From Robertmurraya dakarensis (GTDB lineage Bacteria; Bacillota; Bacilli; Bacillales; Cytobacillaceae): a stretch of DNA of 64,000 nucleotides. The stretch covers positions 665,042 to 729,041 of the forward strand of contig NZ_LT707408.1 of assembly GCF_900156875.1 (NCBI RefSeq). Reading direction: 5' to 3'. The notes under the pieces are model-generated. The model was not told the origin of the DNA. It ran no database searches and worked only from the letters and a program-made list of their open reading frames with translations. Positions 51,067 through 59,817 of this stretch are shown one piece after another. The translations under genes and the position numbers were made by a program. The number at the start of each line of letters is the position of its first letter. Within the stretch, counting starts at the first letter, position 1.

Positions 51067-51070
51067 TCAG

Positions 51071-51253
51071 TTAGCGTTTCTTTTTTGCTCTTTCATCAGC
51101 GGCTTTTGCACGGCTCATTGCTTCTAAATCATCGTGATCAGCAAGTTCACGATTAAATTCCACATCTAAGCCGTCTGATTTCATGTTTTTAGGTACTTGA
51201 GGAAGTGAGGCTTTATTTTTATCACGCGTTTTATGTCCCTGTGCACGACCCAT
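51071..51253 (-). CDS. yfhD: YfhD family small protein
   Basis: A 60-residue, very polar and basic protein: MGRAQGHKTRDKNKASLPQVPKN, then a VEFNRELADHDDLEAMSRAKAADERAKKK tail. This matches the Bacillus YfhD family, likely a spore-associated small protein of unknown role. ATG 51253 follows AAGGGGA on the minus strand. It is the first member of the conserved yfh block. Confidence 0.85.
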   Translation of the reverse strand: MGRAQGHKTRDKNKASLPQVPKNMKSDGLDVEFNRELADHDDLEAMSRAKAADERAKKKR

Positions 51254-51274
51254 AGCATAATCCCCTTTCAAGAA

Positions 51275-51306
51275 AAGTGAGGAAAGCATCATTGCTTTCC
51301 TCACTT
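51275..51306 (-). terminator. Terminator between yfhE and yfhD
   Basis: AAGTGAGGAAAGCA (51275-51288) and TGCTTTCCTCACTT (51293-51306) form a perfect 14-bp stem with a four-base loop. On the minus strand it is followed by TTTCTTG, just before the yfhD ribosome site. Confidence 0.7.
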
Positions 51307-51344
51307 ATTTTTAGCTATTGAAATAGAAGTTATGAATGGAAAAA

Positions 51345-51476
51345 TTAATGTCTTCCTCTTCTCTCTGTAAAACCACCCGCTCGGTCTGCCATTTTGAATT
51401 CACGTGAATAGGTTACTTCCTGCATGCTTGACAGCGTGCTTTTTGTCTTTTCTTTCCTTTTTTTATCTCCTGCCAT
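51345..51476 (-). CDS. yfhE: YfhE family small protein
   Basis: A 43-residue basic protein (MAGDKKRKEKTKSTLSSMQE, ending GGFTERRGRH), the YfhE family of Bacillus. It is predicted to be disordered or to fold on binding and may be a spore component. AAAGGATGAT precedes the ATG on the minus strand. It lies between yfhF and yfhD exactly as in B. subtilis. Confidence 0.85.
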   Translation of the reverse strand: MAGDKKRKEKTKSTLSSMQEVTYSREFKMADRAGGFTERRGRH

Positions 51477-51545
51477 ATGTATCATCCTTTCATAGAAAAA
51501 ATTTAATGTCTTTCCTATTTTTCCCTTTCAAAAAGGAAAGATACT

Positions 51546-52454
51546 TTACTTTTGATAAATATTTTTTAGGGCACTATAAAGATCACTGTACTTAAACCTA
51601 TATCCTGCTTGTAACAAAACATTAGGCAGAACTTTCTGTCCTTCTAACACAAGTATACTCATTTCGCCTAGGATGATTCTTAATGCAGCACCAGGGACAG
51701 GAATCCAATGAGGCCTGTGTAGGATGGTGCCCAACGTTTGACCAAATTCCTTCATCCTTACAGGTGAGGGAGCAGTCATATTTATAGGCCCATTCAACCC
51801 TTCATTTTCAATTGTAAACAAAATGCCCTGTACTACATCTTCTATACTAATCCAAGACACCCATTGATCACCTGAACCAACATTTCCTCCAATAAAGAGT
51901 TTATAGGGAAGAGCTATTTTTGGGAGGGCCCCTAATTGCTTATCGAGGATTAACCCAAACCGGCACAGTACTGTTCGAATTTCCAGTTCCTCAGCAGTAA
52001 GTGCCTGTGTCTCCCATAAGCGTACCGTTTCAGCGAGAAAATCACTGCCAGTCAGGTTCGTTTCCTCTGTGAAAGTCTCAGTGAGTGAAGTTCCATAAAT
52101 ACCGATTGCGCTGGCATTAACTAAAACTCTAGGCTTGTTTTTCAATTGTTTGATTATGGAGATGACTGCGGATGTTGTTTCCAGACGGCTATTTAAAATA
52201 ATGTGTTTTCTTTTCTCAGTCCATCGGCCGCTGTTAAGGGATTCACCTGCTAAATTTATAAATGCATCGAGATTTTCAAGTTGCTTAATCGTATCCTCTC
52301 CCTCGGGTAACCACTGTAGAAAGAATAGTTGTTCGTGATTTGCTGCTTCTTTTATCCTTCTGGTCAAAATAAGAACTTCATGCCCATCCTTTAGAAGTTG
52401 TTCTGTCAGTGTCTTTCCAACAAATCCTGTACCACCTGCTATAGCCACACGCAT
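51546..52454 (-). CDS. yfhF: TIGR01777 family NAD-binding epimerase-like protein YfhF
   Basis: A 302-residue Rossmann-fold protein of the extended SDR type: AIAGGTGFVGKTLTEQLLKDGHEV binds the dinucleotide, NLAGESLNSGRWTEKRKHIILNSRLETT is the TIGR01777 signature, and the C-terminal DUF1731 part is MKEFGQTLGTILHRPHWIPVPGAALRIILGEMSILVLEGQKVLP. The enzymatic activity is unknown. It is divergent from recX, as in B. subtilis. AAGGAGGA precedes the ATG. Confidence 0.92.
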   Translation of the reverse strand: MRVAIAGGTGFVGKTLTEQLLKDGHEVLILTRRIKEAANHEQLFFLQWLPEGEDTIKQLENLDAFINLAGESLNSGRWTEKRKHIILNSRLETTSAVISIIKQLKNKPRVLVNASAIGIYGTSLTETFTEETNLTGSDFLAETVRLWETQALTAEELEIRTVLCRFGLILDKQLGALPKIALPYKLFIGGNVGSGDQWVSWISIEDVVQGILFTIENEGLNGPINMTAPSPVRMKEFGQTLGTILHRPHWIPVPGAALRIILGEMSILVLEGQKVLPNVLLQAGYRFKYSDLYSALKNIYQK

Positions 52455-52586
52455 AACTTAATTCCTCCTTATGGAAGTCCATAATGATTTAATTAGCGAT
52501 GTAGGTTAGAAATTCCTCTCTAAAAAAACCACAAGCATATTCTGCTCAAAAATATTTATGTTACATTAGTAATGAGGTGGAGGAAG

Positions 52587-53396
52587 ATGACTGTAATTAC
52601 GAAAATCACCACACAAAAGAAAAATAAAGATCGCTATAATATTTTCATGGATTATGGAAATGGTGAAGAGTATGCTTTTAGTGTTGATGGAGATGTCCTG
52701 GTTAAATTCCAACTAAAAAAAGGAATGGAACTGGATGATTTATCATTAACAGAAATACATTATCAAGATGATGTCAGAAAAGCTTATCATATGGCAATCC
52801 GATTTTTATCCAGAAAGATGAGATCAGAAACTGAAGTTAAAAGATATTTAGCTGAAAAAGAAGTGGATGTCCCGATTATTCAAGAGGTGGTTCACAAACT
52901 TAACGACTATCAGTTTTTAAATGATGAAGAATACGCATATGCCTATGTTAGAACACAAATGAATACAACGGATAAAGGGATTGATCTAATTAGAAGAGAG
53001 CTTTTGGAGTTGGGTATTCACGAGGATCTTATTTCAGCTTCTTTAAATGAGTATCCATACGATATGCAAGTAGAAAAAGCGGTAGAATTATGTGGGAAAT
53101 TCACAAAAAAACATAGTAAAGATTCGCAACGTATATTAAAGCAAAAGACAGAGCAGCATTTAATTAGAAAAGGATTTCCTTTAGACATTATTTCAGCCGC
53201 TTTAGAAAAATTTAATAACAATCATCATCATGCTGAAGAATTAGATGCGTTGAAATTCCAGGCCGAAAAAGCCAATCGAAAATACGCGGGACTGAGCTCG
53301 TACGAATATAAACAAAAAATGAAACAATTCCTTTTTCGAAAGGGGTTCTCTATCGAAAGCATTGAGGAATTCTTAAATACCCAAAATGATGCCTGA
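52587..53396 (+). CDS. recX: Recombination regulator RecX
   Basis: A 269-residue protein that binds RecA filaments and modulates recombination. Three-helix RecX repeats are visible: FLSRKMRSETEVKRYLAEKEVD, LNDYQFLNDEEYAYAYVRTQMNTTDKGIDLIRRELLELGI and FLFRKGFSIESIEEFL. The 50-residue N-terminal strand-rich part is usual in Bacillus. I chose ATG 52587, seven bases after GAGGTG. It is followed by yfhH. Confidence 0.92.
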   Translation: MTVITKITTQKKNKDRYNIFMDYGNGEEYAFSVDGDVLVKFQLKKGMELDDLSLTEIHYQDDVRKAYHMAIRFLSRKMRSETEVKRYLAEKEVDVPIIQEVVHKLNDYQFLNDEEYAYAYVRTQMNTTDKGIDLIRRELLELGIHEDLISASLNEYPYDMQVEKAVELCGKFTKKHSKDSQRILKQKTEQHLIRKGFPLDIISAALEKFNNNHHHAEELDALKFQAEKANRKYAGLSSYEYKQKMKQFLFRKGFSIESIEEFLNTQNDA

Positions 53397-53476
53397 ACAG
53401 TGCATTGTTCTTTATTAATATCATGACATTTATTATACTGGAATTATACTGAATAGACCCTGAGGTGAACGTACGC

Positions 53477-53803
53477 ATGGAAAAAAGATATAGTGAAATG
53501 ACCCGACATGAATTGCAGCAGGAAATAGCGCAGCTTAATGAAAAAGCTAGGAAAGCGGAACAAATGGGAATGGTTAATGAATATGCTGTATTGGAACGAA
53601 AAGCAATTATGGCAAAAGCGTACTTACTAACCCCTGAGGATTTCAAGCCAGAAGAAGTATATGAAATTGATGGAGATCCTGGTTCATATTTTAAAATAGA
53701 TTATTTAAACGGTGTGTTTGCGTGGGGACATCGGGTTGGAGGAAATAAGGAAGAAGAAGCCCTGCCAATTTCAATGCTAAAAAAAATGCAGCCAGGACAA
53801 TAG
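53477..53803 (+). CDS. yfhH: YfhH family protein (DUF1811)
   Basis: A 108-residue protein: an N-terminal helical hairpin (RYSEMTRHELQQEIAQLNEKARKAEQMGMVNEYAVLERKAIMAKAYLL) followed by a beta part FKPEEVYEIDGDPGSYFKIDYLNGVFAWGHRVGG. This is the YfhH/DUF1811 family, function unknown. GAGGTGAA lies before ATG 53477. Its TAG stop falls in the loop of a hairpin. Confidence 0.9.
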   Translation: MEKRYSEMTRHELQQEIAQLNEKARKAEQMGMVNEYAVLERKAIMAKAYLLTPEDFKPEEVYEIDGDPGSYFKIDYLNGVFAWGHRVGGNKEEEALPISMLKKMQPGQ

Positions 53804-53812
53804 TGTCCTGGC
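53791..53812 (+). terminator. Hairpin at the yfhH stop codon
   Basis: GCCAGGACA (53791-53799) pairs with TGTCCTGGC (53804-53812). There is only a weak T stretch after it, so termination may be partial. Confidence 0.5.
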
Positions 53813-53830
53813 CGCTGTTTAGCAGTGTGA

Positions 53831-53992
53831 CTATGAGTTTTTTCTGATTTGATGGTGGAGAATAATGATGTCCTGAGTTTCTTTTGTTTCACCATTTACT
53901 TGGGAGTGCGCGTGCTTAGGTCGATAGTTTGGTGACGTAAACGGACTTGAGTAGGGATTTTTATCAAAGAATTTTTTTGAGTTTCCCATCAT
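53831..53992 (-). CDS. YpzG family-like small protein
   Basis: A 53-residue basic protein: NSKKFFDKNPYSSPFTSP, then RPKHAHSQVNGETKETQDI and a short hydrophobic-basic end. The KHA-x-SQVNGET-x-ET core matches the YpzG family of Bacillus, probably spore-related and of unknown function. Three ATG codons in a row (53995, 53992, 53989) follow GGAGG; the middle one has the best spacing. B. subtilis has yfhI and sspK here; this small gene is an addition. Confidence 0.7.
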   Translation of the reverse strand: MMGNSKKFFDKNPYSSPFTSPNYRPKHAHSQVNGETKETQDIIILHHQIRKNS

Positions 53993-54058
53993 CATTCGCC
54001 TCCTAATAGTTCTAATACTGTGGAACGATTTAAAATTTAGTAACCACCAAAACCATTG

Positions 54059-54232
54059 TTAAAATAGTTCTGAAGTATCTGACTCTCTATTAGTTGAAGC
54101 TCGCATTCTTTCCTGTGGATGAGTATTGATCGTACCGTCTGCTCTTCTCGACGCATACTCAGCTTTTGCTCGAGGTTCGCCCTCTAATTTATTGTTATTT
54201 TGATTGGGGAAATTCGTTACTTTATTCCGCAT
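54059..54232 (-). CDS. sspK: Small acid-soluble spore protein SspK
   Basis: A 57-residue protein: [20 protein letters not shown], then [26 protein letters not shown]. This corresponds closely to B. subtilis SspK (EPRAKDDYASKRADGSI and HPQERMRAS), a minor spore-core protein made in the forespore. The C-terminus is slightly longer ([11 protein letters not shown]). GGGAGG precedes the ATG on the minus strand. Confidence 0.9.
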   Translation of the reverse strand: MRNKVTNFPNQNNNKLEGEPRAKAEYASRRADGTINTHPQERMRASTNRESDTSELF

Positions 54233-54377
54233 AGAGACAGCCTCCCTGAAAAGACTTCAAAAACCGTGAAAAACAAGGAAGTACCGTGTTAATCACGTAC
54301 TAATAGTATGAACGTAATTGGTGATTAGAAACGTTATTTACGCTAAATAAAAAAATTGGCAAAGAAGGGGTAAAAAA

Positions 54378-54647
54378 ATGAGAGAACATCATCAAAAACT
54401 AGTGGAGCTATTGTTAGAAAAAAACGATTATTTATCATACGGTCAAGCTCAAACATGGATAGAGTTATTATGGGATGACTTTGAAACAACACGGGCGAAG
54501 GCTGGCAGAGACTATAAAGGCAGCGAAATGACCGAAAAGGTAGTAAGGCAATGGATTGAAAATTATGGGGAAAAATTACATGAATTTCTAGCAACTAATC
54601 CAAAATACAAGCATTTACTTGAGCAGGATCCGAAAACATTAAATTAA
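54378..54647 (+). CDS. yfhJ: YfhJ family protein (WVELL)
   Basis: An 89-residue helical protein with GQAQTWIELLWDDFETTRAKAGRDYKG, the WVELL-family hallmark, and VRQWIENYGEKLHEFL. Function unknown; conserved next to sspK in Bacillus. AGAAGGGG lies before the ATG. Confidence 0.92.
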   Translation: MREHHQKLVELLLEKNDYLSYGQAQTWIELLWDDFETTRAKAGRDYKGSEMTEKVVRQWIENYGEKLHEFLATNPKYKHLLEQDPKTLN

Positions 54648-54682
54648 AAAAGCGATGTCACTGGTAGCATCGCTTTTTTTTT
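54646..54682. terminator. Bidirectional terminator yfhJ / yfhP
   Basis: AAAAAAGCGATG (54646-54657) and CATCGCTTTTTT (54668-54679) form a stem flanked by A and T runs, between convergent genes. Confidence 0.9.
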
Positions 54683-54689
54683 ATATTCG

Positions 54690-55670
54690 TTAATTTGGAA
54701 CGATATCAAGCTTTTTGCGTAGTTTTTCTTCACTGAAGATCCAGCCGGTATAGGATGACTTAATATTTAGTTCCAGATCAAGCTGTACGACTGCAATGAA
54801 TGGATAATAATCATTGCTTCGGTAACGTAAATCTATGAAGCGGACTTCAAAATAATCATCGTATTCATCAACTTCCCATCTGTATACAGGTGAAAATGAT
54901 AAAAAAGCAGAAAGATTTTTATCGTTCTTAGCAGCATCAATAACAGGAGAATCAGGAACTTTGACACGATTGAATTGATCTAGAATTTGGACTTGATTAT
55001 CATGAGCTCTTCCTACAAAAAATTGGTGTCTGTTCATTACTGCAATTCTCCATTGGTGAAATTTCATCGTTGGAGATATAATAATATCTGTTGCATCAGG
55101 AATTAAACTTCTTACTTCTTTTAGTACCTTCCGCTGTGTATTAAATCTTACGATGTAATAGGCAACGAGAATTACGTAGATCGTTAGAAATGTGTATCCG
55201 GGGTCAATCCCAATTGCCCAGATAATTAACCCAATTACGTGCAGTCCAAAGATATAAGGGTCGAATGTGTTAATAACTCCTAAAGCAATCCATTTAGAAG
55301 AAAAGGGACGCAATGCTTGTGTTCCATACCCATTGAATATATCTACAAAGACATGAAGAAAAACAGCAATAAATGTCCAAATCCACAAATGCAGAAGGTT
55401 TGCCTCTGGGAAGAATTGAGACAATACTCCAACAATTAAGAGCGGCCAAAGAATAACGGCAGGGATAGAATGAGTAATTCCTCTATGATTTCTTATATAA
55501 ACAGCATTGTTCTTTAATTTAAGCACTGTATCGATATCTGGAGCCTGAGAACCAATAATTGTGCCAATCATGACACTTGTAGCGGTGGCTGCATTCGAAG
55601 AAACAACAGGGTCTAAAGTAGCGAGACCCCCTAGTGCAAGCCCCATGACAATATGGGTACCTGTGTCCAA
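54690..55670 (-). CDS. yfhP: YfhP, membrane-bound metal-dependent hydrolase family
   Basis: A 326-residue membrane protein of the YdjM/DUF457 group. It starts MDTGTHIVMGLALGGLATLDP with the conserved HIVMG, and contains SQAPDIDTVLKLKNNAVYIRNHRGITHSIP, whose Asp and His residues are likely metal ligands. Four to five hydrophobic segments fill residues 35-185; a soluble strand-rich part follows. The TTG start is supported by AGGAGG eight bases upstream. The exact activity is unproven. Confidence 0.88.
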   Translation of the reverse strand: MDTGTHIVMGLALGGLATLDPVVSSNAATATSVMIGTIIGSQAPDIDTVLKLKNNAVYIRNHRGITHSIPAVILWPLLIVGVLSQFFPEANLLHLWIWTFIAVFLHVFVDIFNGYGTQALRPFSSKWIALGVINTFDPYIFGLHVIGLIIWAIGIDPGYTFLTIYVILVAYYIVRFNTQRKVLKEVRSLIPDATDIIISPTMKFHQWRIAVMNRHQFFVGRAHDNQVQILDQFNRVKVPDSPVIDAAKNDKNLSAFLSFSPVYRWEVDEYDDYFEVRFIDLRYRSNDYYPFIAVVQLDLELNIKSSYTGWIFSEEKLRKKLDIVPN

Positions 55671-55853
55671 AGGAAGAACCTCCTTTTGAAGGGATTTTAT
55701 ACCTTTATTTTAACATAAATTATTTTTCAAAAATGGCTGATATACAATATTTTTGTTACGTATTTATAAACGATTGTCACCAATGGTTTATTGCGACCAC
55801 ATTTTATTTTTCCTATTTTCTTTATGTTTATGATTTACAACAGGAGGTGCATA

Positions 55854-56960
55854 ATGACAAATTCATTAAAAAATCTTAAAAATTTCGATAAAAACTCTTT
55901 TCAGAGGGATTTAATTGATTGGTTTTCTGAAGAAATGCGTGATTTGCCTTGGAGAAAGGATAAAGATCCGTATAAAATTTGGGTTTCTGAAATTATGCTC
56001 CAACAGACAAGGGTTGATACGGTAATTCCGTATTTTAATCGATTTATCGAACAGTTCCCAAATATAGAAACATTGTCACAAGCCGAGGAAGAGAAAGTAC
56101 TAAAAGCCTGGGAAGGTTTGGGGTATTATTCAAGAGTCCGTAATCTGCAAACTGCTGTGAGGGAAGTACATGAAAAGTACGGTGGTAAAGTCCCGGATAC
56201 ATTAGAAGAAATCTCTTCTCTTAAAGGAGTAGGTCCTTACACAGCTGGGGCAGTTTTATCGATTGCATACGGTATTCCTGAACCCGCGGTTGACGGAAAC
56301 GTGATGCGGGTTCTTTCAAGGATCTTATCCATATGGGAGGATATTGCTAAGCCTTCTAGCCGAAAAGTATTTGAAAAAGCTGTTCGAGAATTAATTTCAG
56401 AGAATAACCCATCTTATTTTAATCAAGCATTAATGGAGCTTGGTGCTCTTATTTGTACGCCAACTTCGCCTGCATGCCTGCTGTGTCCTGTCCGAGACTA
56501 CTGTCATGCTTTTCATGAAGGCTCACAAAAAGAACTCCCTATTAAAACGAAAGCGAAAAAGCAAAGGAAAGTTGTGCTCGCGGCCCTTATTATTAAAGAT
56601 GAAAATGGAAAGACGGTTATTCATAAGCGACCTGGAGAAGGATTATTAGCGAACTTATGGGAGTTTCCAAACTTTGAAATTTCTTTGCCTTTTAAAAGTG
56701 AAAAGAGTCAGCTGCAAGAGAATTTCAAACAACTATTGGGAGTGGACGTTAAAGTTGGGAAGTTGCTGGGGAAAATAGATCATGTTTTTTCACATTTGAT
56801 TTGGGATATCCATGTTTATGAAGGGAAGCTTTTGCATCCTTTAGAAGAGCAGCCTGATTTAAAGATTGTCTCAGAGGATGAGATTCATGAATTTCCATTT
56901 CCGGTATCACACCAAAATATGATGAAGAAGTACTACTTGATCAAGGAAGACACCAAATAA
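55854..56960 (+). CDS. mutY: A/G-specific adenine glycosylase MutY
   Basis: A 368-residue DNA repair enzyme that removes adenine mispaired with 8-oxoguanine. It shows the helix-hairpin-helix LKGVGPYTAGAVLSIAYG with the catalytic Asp region PAVDGNVMRVL, the catalytic Glu in WVSEIMLQQTRVDTV, and the iron-sulfur cluster motif CTPTSPACLLCPVRDYC (C-x6-C-x2-C-x5-C). The C-terminal Nudix-like domain recognises the oxidised base. I chose ATG 55854 after AGGAGGTG. Confidence 0.97.
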   Translation: MTNSLKNLKNFDKNSFQRDLIDWFSEEMRDLPWRKDKDPYKIWVSEIMLQQTRVDTVIPYFNRFIEQFPNIETLSQAEEEKVLKAWEGLGYYSRVRNLQTAVREVHEKYGGKVPDTLEEISSLKGVGPYTAGAVLSIAYGIPEPAVDGNVMRVLSRILSIWEDIAKPSSRKVFEKAVRELISENNPSYFNQALMELGALICTPTSPACLLCPVRDYCHAFHEGSQKELPIKTKAKKQRKVVLAALIIKDENGKTVIHKRPGEGLLANLWEFPNFEISLPFKSEKSQLQENFKQLLGVDVKVGKLLGKIDHVFSHLIWDIHVYEGKLLHPLEEQPDLKIVSEDEIHEFPFPVSHQNMMKKYYLIKEDTK

Positions 56961-56978
56961 GCAGGTGTCTTCTTTTAA
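56947..56978 (+). terminator. Terminator of mutY
   Basis: GAAGACACC (56947-56955) pairs with GGTGTCTTC (56964-56972), followed by TTTT. The left arm overlaps the last mutY codons. Confidence 0.8.
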
Positions 56979-56990
56979 TATATACTGTAA

Positions 56991-57215
56991 CTAGTCGTAT
57001 GTTACCTCTGTGCCATGTGTATAATCGGATTCTTGGCGTTTTAAACCGCCCCGATTTTCTATTTCTTCAATAATTTCTCTATGAATAGTCTGCCCCTCCG
57101 CATTTAGATAGGGCATAATTTGCTGAAGTGAATGATGGAAAAAGGCTAATTCACTGTCTTTCCAATCTGCCTTTGACATCATTGAAAGCTCTGTCATATC
57201 TCTTCCTACGTACAT
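56991..57215 (-). CDS. yfhS: YfhS family small protein
   Basis: A 74-residue protein: MYVGRDMTELSMMSKADWKDSELAFFHHSLQQIMPYLNAEGQTIHREIIEEIENRGGL. It is helical and acidic, with the same length and position (between mutY and fabL) as B. subtilis YfhS. Function unknown. AGAGGAA precedes ATG 57215 on the minus strand. Confidence 0.85.
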   Translation of the reverse strand: MYVGRDMTELSMMSKADWKDSELAFFHHSLQQIMPYLNAEGQTIHREIIEEIENRGGLKRQESDYTHGTEVTYD

Positions 57216-57291
57216 ATTGATTCCTCTTTTCATTCAATTTCTCAAGGTTAGTGTTAGAATCTTAATTGATATCTATACATTCACGGTCTAA

Positions 57292-58113
<822 letters not shown>

Positions 58114-58203
58114 TCTTTCTTTTTAACGCAATATTAATTTTTCAAAAAAAGTGGATAGTTTCTACTTGGTCTGGACAAATTAATATGCGTGGAGGTGATA
58201 ACA

Positions 58204-58416
58204 GTGGCAAAACAACCAAACAGAACTTCAGCTGGTACAAACATTGAACAAGTGCGTCAACAAAATGCACAGTCAGCTCAAGGCGGTCAAGGTCAATTTG
58301 GTACTGAGTTCGCTAGCGAAACAAATGCTCAAGAGGTAAGACAACAAAACCAACAAGCAGAAGCTAGAAAAGCTCAGAACTCTGGTGGACAATTTGGCGG
58401 TCAGCAACAGAGCTAA
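58204..58416 (+). CDS. sspE: Gamma-type small acid-soluble spore protein
   Basis: A 70-residue Gln/Asn/Gly-rich protein: AKQPNRTSAGTNIEQVRQQNAQSA, a GQFGTEFASET cleavage site for the germination protease, and a second partial repeat ending GGQFGGQQQ. It serves as an amino-acid reserve in the spore core. GTG 58204 is the start, seven bases after GGAGGTGA. Confidence 0.93.
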   Translation: MAKQPNRTSAGTNIEQVRQQNAQSAQGGQGQFGTEFASETNAQEVRQQNQQAEARKAQNSGGQFGGQQQS

Positions 58417-58426
58417 AACTAAATAA

Positions 58427-58475
58427 ACAAGAAAAAGATGCTCTTTCAATCGAAAAGAGCATCTTTTTCTTGTTA
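58427..58475 (+). terminator. Terminator of sspE
   Basis: AACAAGAAAAAGATGCTCTT (58427-58446) is matched by its complement from 58455 on (AAGAGCATCTTTTTCTTGTT), giving a stem of about 20 bp with a short loop. Confidence 0.9.
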
Positions 58476-58617
58476 TCCTGTCCATACGCCGCTTAACAGG
58501 TGCTTCCGCCTCTCAGTTCGACAAAACTTTCATATTCTTTACATAAATAGTCAAAGGAAAGGGGCGATTGTTCACGAATAGTATTAGAGTGAATAAACAA
58601 AAGGGCGGTGGCATGAC

Positions 58618-58869
58618 GTGAACGATTTTAACCGTTTAGTTAATGAACAGATGGAGACGATGGAGAAGTTATTATTTTTGCAAGCGGAGATAGAAAGATG
58701 TCAGCAAATTGAGAATGAGCTCAAAACCCTTCAGCAAGAAGCAAAATTAGAAAGCGTTCAACTGGACATACATAAGATGAAAGAGGAGTTACGAGAGATC
58801 CATCAAATTTTTGAGAAGCAAACGGAAGAACTGATTCAATCGTATCAAAGTGTCGGTGCATCTGTTTAA
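58618..58869 (+). CDS. ygaB: YgaB family coiled-coil protein
   Basis: An 83-residue protein that is one long charged coiled coil (NRLVNEQMETMEKLLFLQAEIERCQQIENELKTLQQEAKLE onward). It matches YgaB by length and place between sspE and ntdP. Function unknown. The start is GTG 58618 with a weak GGGCGGTGG site. Confidence 0.85.
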   Translation: MNDFNRLVNEQMETMEKLLFLQAEIERCQQIENELKTLQQEAKLESVQLDIHKMKEELREIHQIFEKQTEELIQSYQSVGASV

Positions 58870-58882
58870 TTGCATATATTGT

Positions 58883-58915
58883 GAAGTCACTGAATATTTC
58901 GGTGGCTTCTTTGTT
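58883..58915 (+). terminator. Terminator of ygaB
   Basis: GAAGTCACTGAA (58883-58894) pairs with TTCGGTGGCTTC (58898-58909) using G-U pairs, followed by TTTGTTTT. Confidence 0.75.
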
Positions 58916-59168
58916 TTAAATTCTGTGTATAACCGTTATAATAGTAAGTAAGATGCTTTTAAATAGGTAAACAACTTATCTGTTTGTGCGGAAAATAAAT
59001 AGGAATTGTACTTTGTGACCTTACTAAATAATATGTCTTTTTGAGCAAAAGAAGAAAACGGTATATTTTCGAGGAGATTATTGGTTTTTAGTCTAGCAAT
59101 GGGACAGGCTTTTGGCTAGGCGAGATTAGGTTATAAAGCGTTCGGAATATGAAAGTAGGGAAAAATAT

Positions 59169-59699
59169 ATGGGCGTACCCGTGGAAGGTGAACCGATACA
59201 AATACATAGTTATAAACATAATGGGCACATCCATCGTGTCTGGGAGGAAACGACTGTATTAAAAGGGACGCAGAACTTAGTGATTGGCGGAAATGACCGA
59301 ACGATCGTGACTGAATCTGATGGAAGAACGTGGGTGACCAGAGAGCCGGCAATCGTTTATTTCCATTCACAACTTTGGTTTAATATCATTGGGATGATAC
59401 GAGAAGATGGTATTTATTACTATTGTAATTTGAGCTCTCCATTTATTTTTGACGGGGAGGCTTTAAAATATATCGACTATGACCTCGATATTAAGGTATT
59501 CCCAGACATGACCTTTAACCTTTTGGATGAAGATGAATATGAACGTCACCGACAAGAAATGAAATATCCAGAGGTTATTGATCGAATATTAAAGGACAAT
59601 GTCGATAAGCTGATTCGCTGGATTCGTCAAAGAAAAGGACCTTTTGCTGCAGATTTTATCGATATATGGTACGAAAGATACCTAACTTACAGACGCTAA
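59169..59699 (+). CDS. ntdP: Nucleoside tri-/diphosphate phosphatase NtdP (DUF402)
   Basis: A 176-residue DUF402 protein: [63 protein letters not shown], and the metal-binding acidic stretch [11 protein letters not shown] followed by DEDEYERHR. Family members hydrolyse nucleoside tri- and diphosphates with divalent metal. It corresponds to B. subtilis YgaC. The start ATG 59169 has only a weak AGGGAAAAAT site. Confidence 0.92.
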   Translation: MGVPVEGEPIQIHSYKHNGHIHRVWEETTVLKGTQNLVIGGNDRTIVTESDGRTWVTREPAIVYFHSQLWFNIIGMIREDGIYYYCNLSSPFIFDGEALKYIDYDLDIKVFPDMTFNLLDEDEYERHRQEMKYPEVIDRILKDNVDKLIRWIRQRKGPFAADFIDIWYERYLTYRR

Positions 59700-59722
59700 T
59701 AGTCAGAAATGTGCTTAAAAGG

Positions 59723-59759
59723 AAGCCTGTTTATTTGCTTTAACAGGCTTGTTTTTTTA
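59723..59759 (+). terminator. Terminator of ntdP
   Basis: AAGCCTGTT (59723-59731) pairs with AACAGGCTT (59742-59750), followed by GTTTTTTT. Confidence 0.9.
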
Positions 59760-59817
59760 TATAGAAATACCTAAGCCCTGCGCTTTTGCTTTTTCTTAGC
59801 ACCAAGGGGGAACGATC

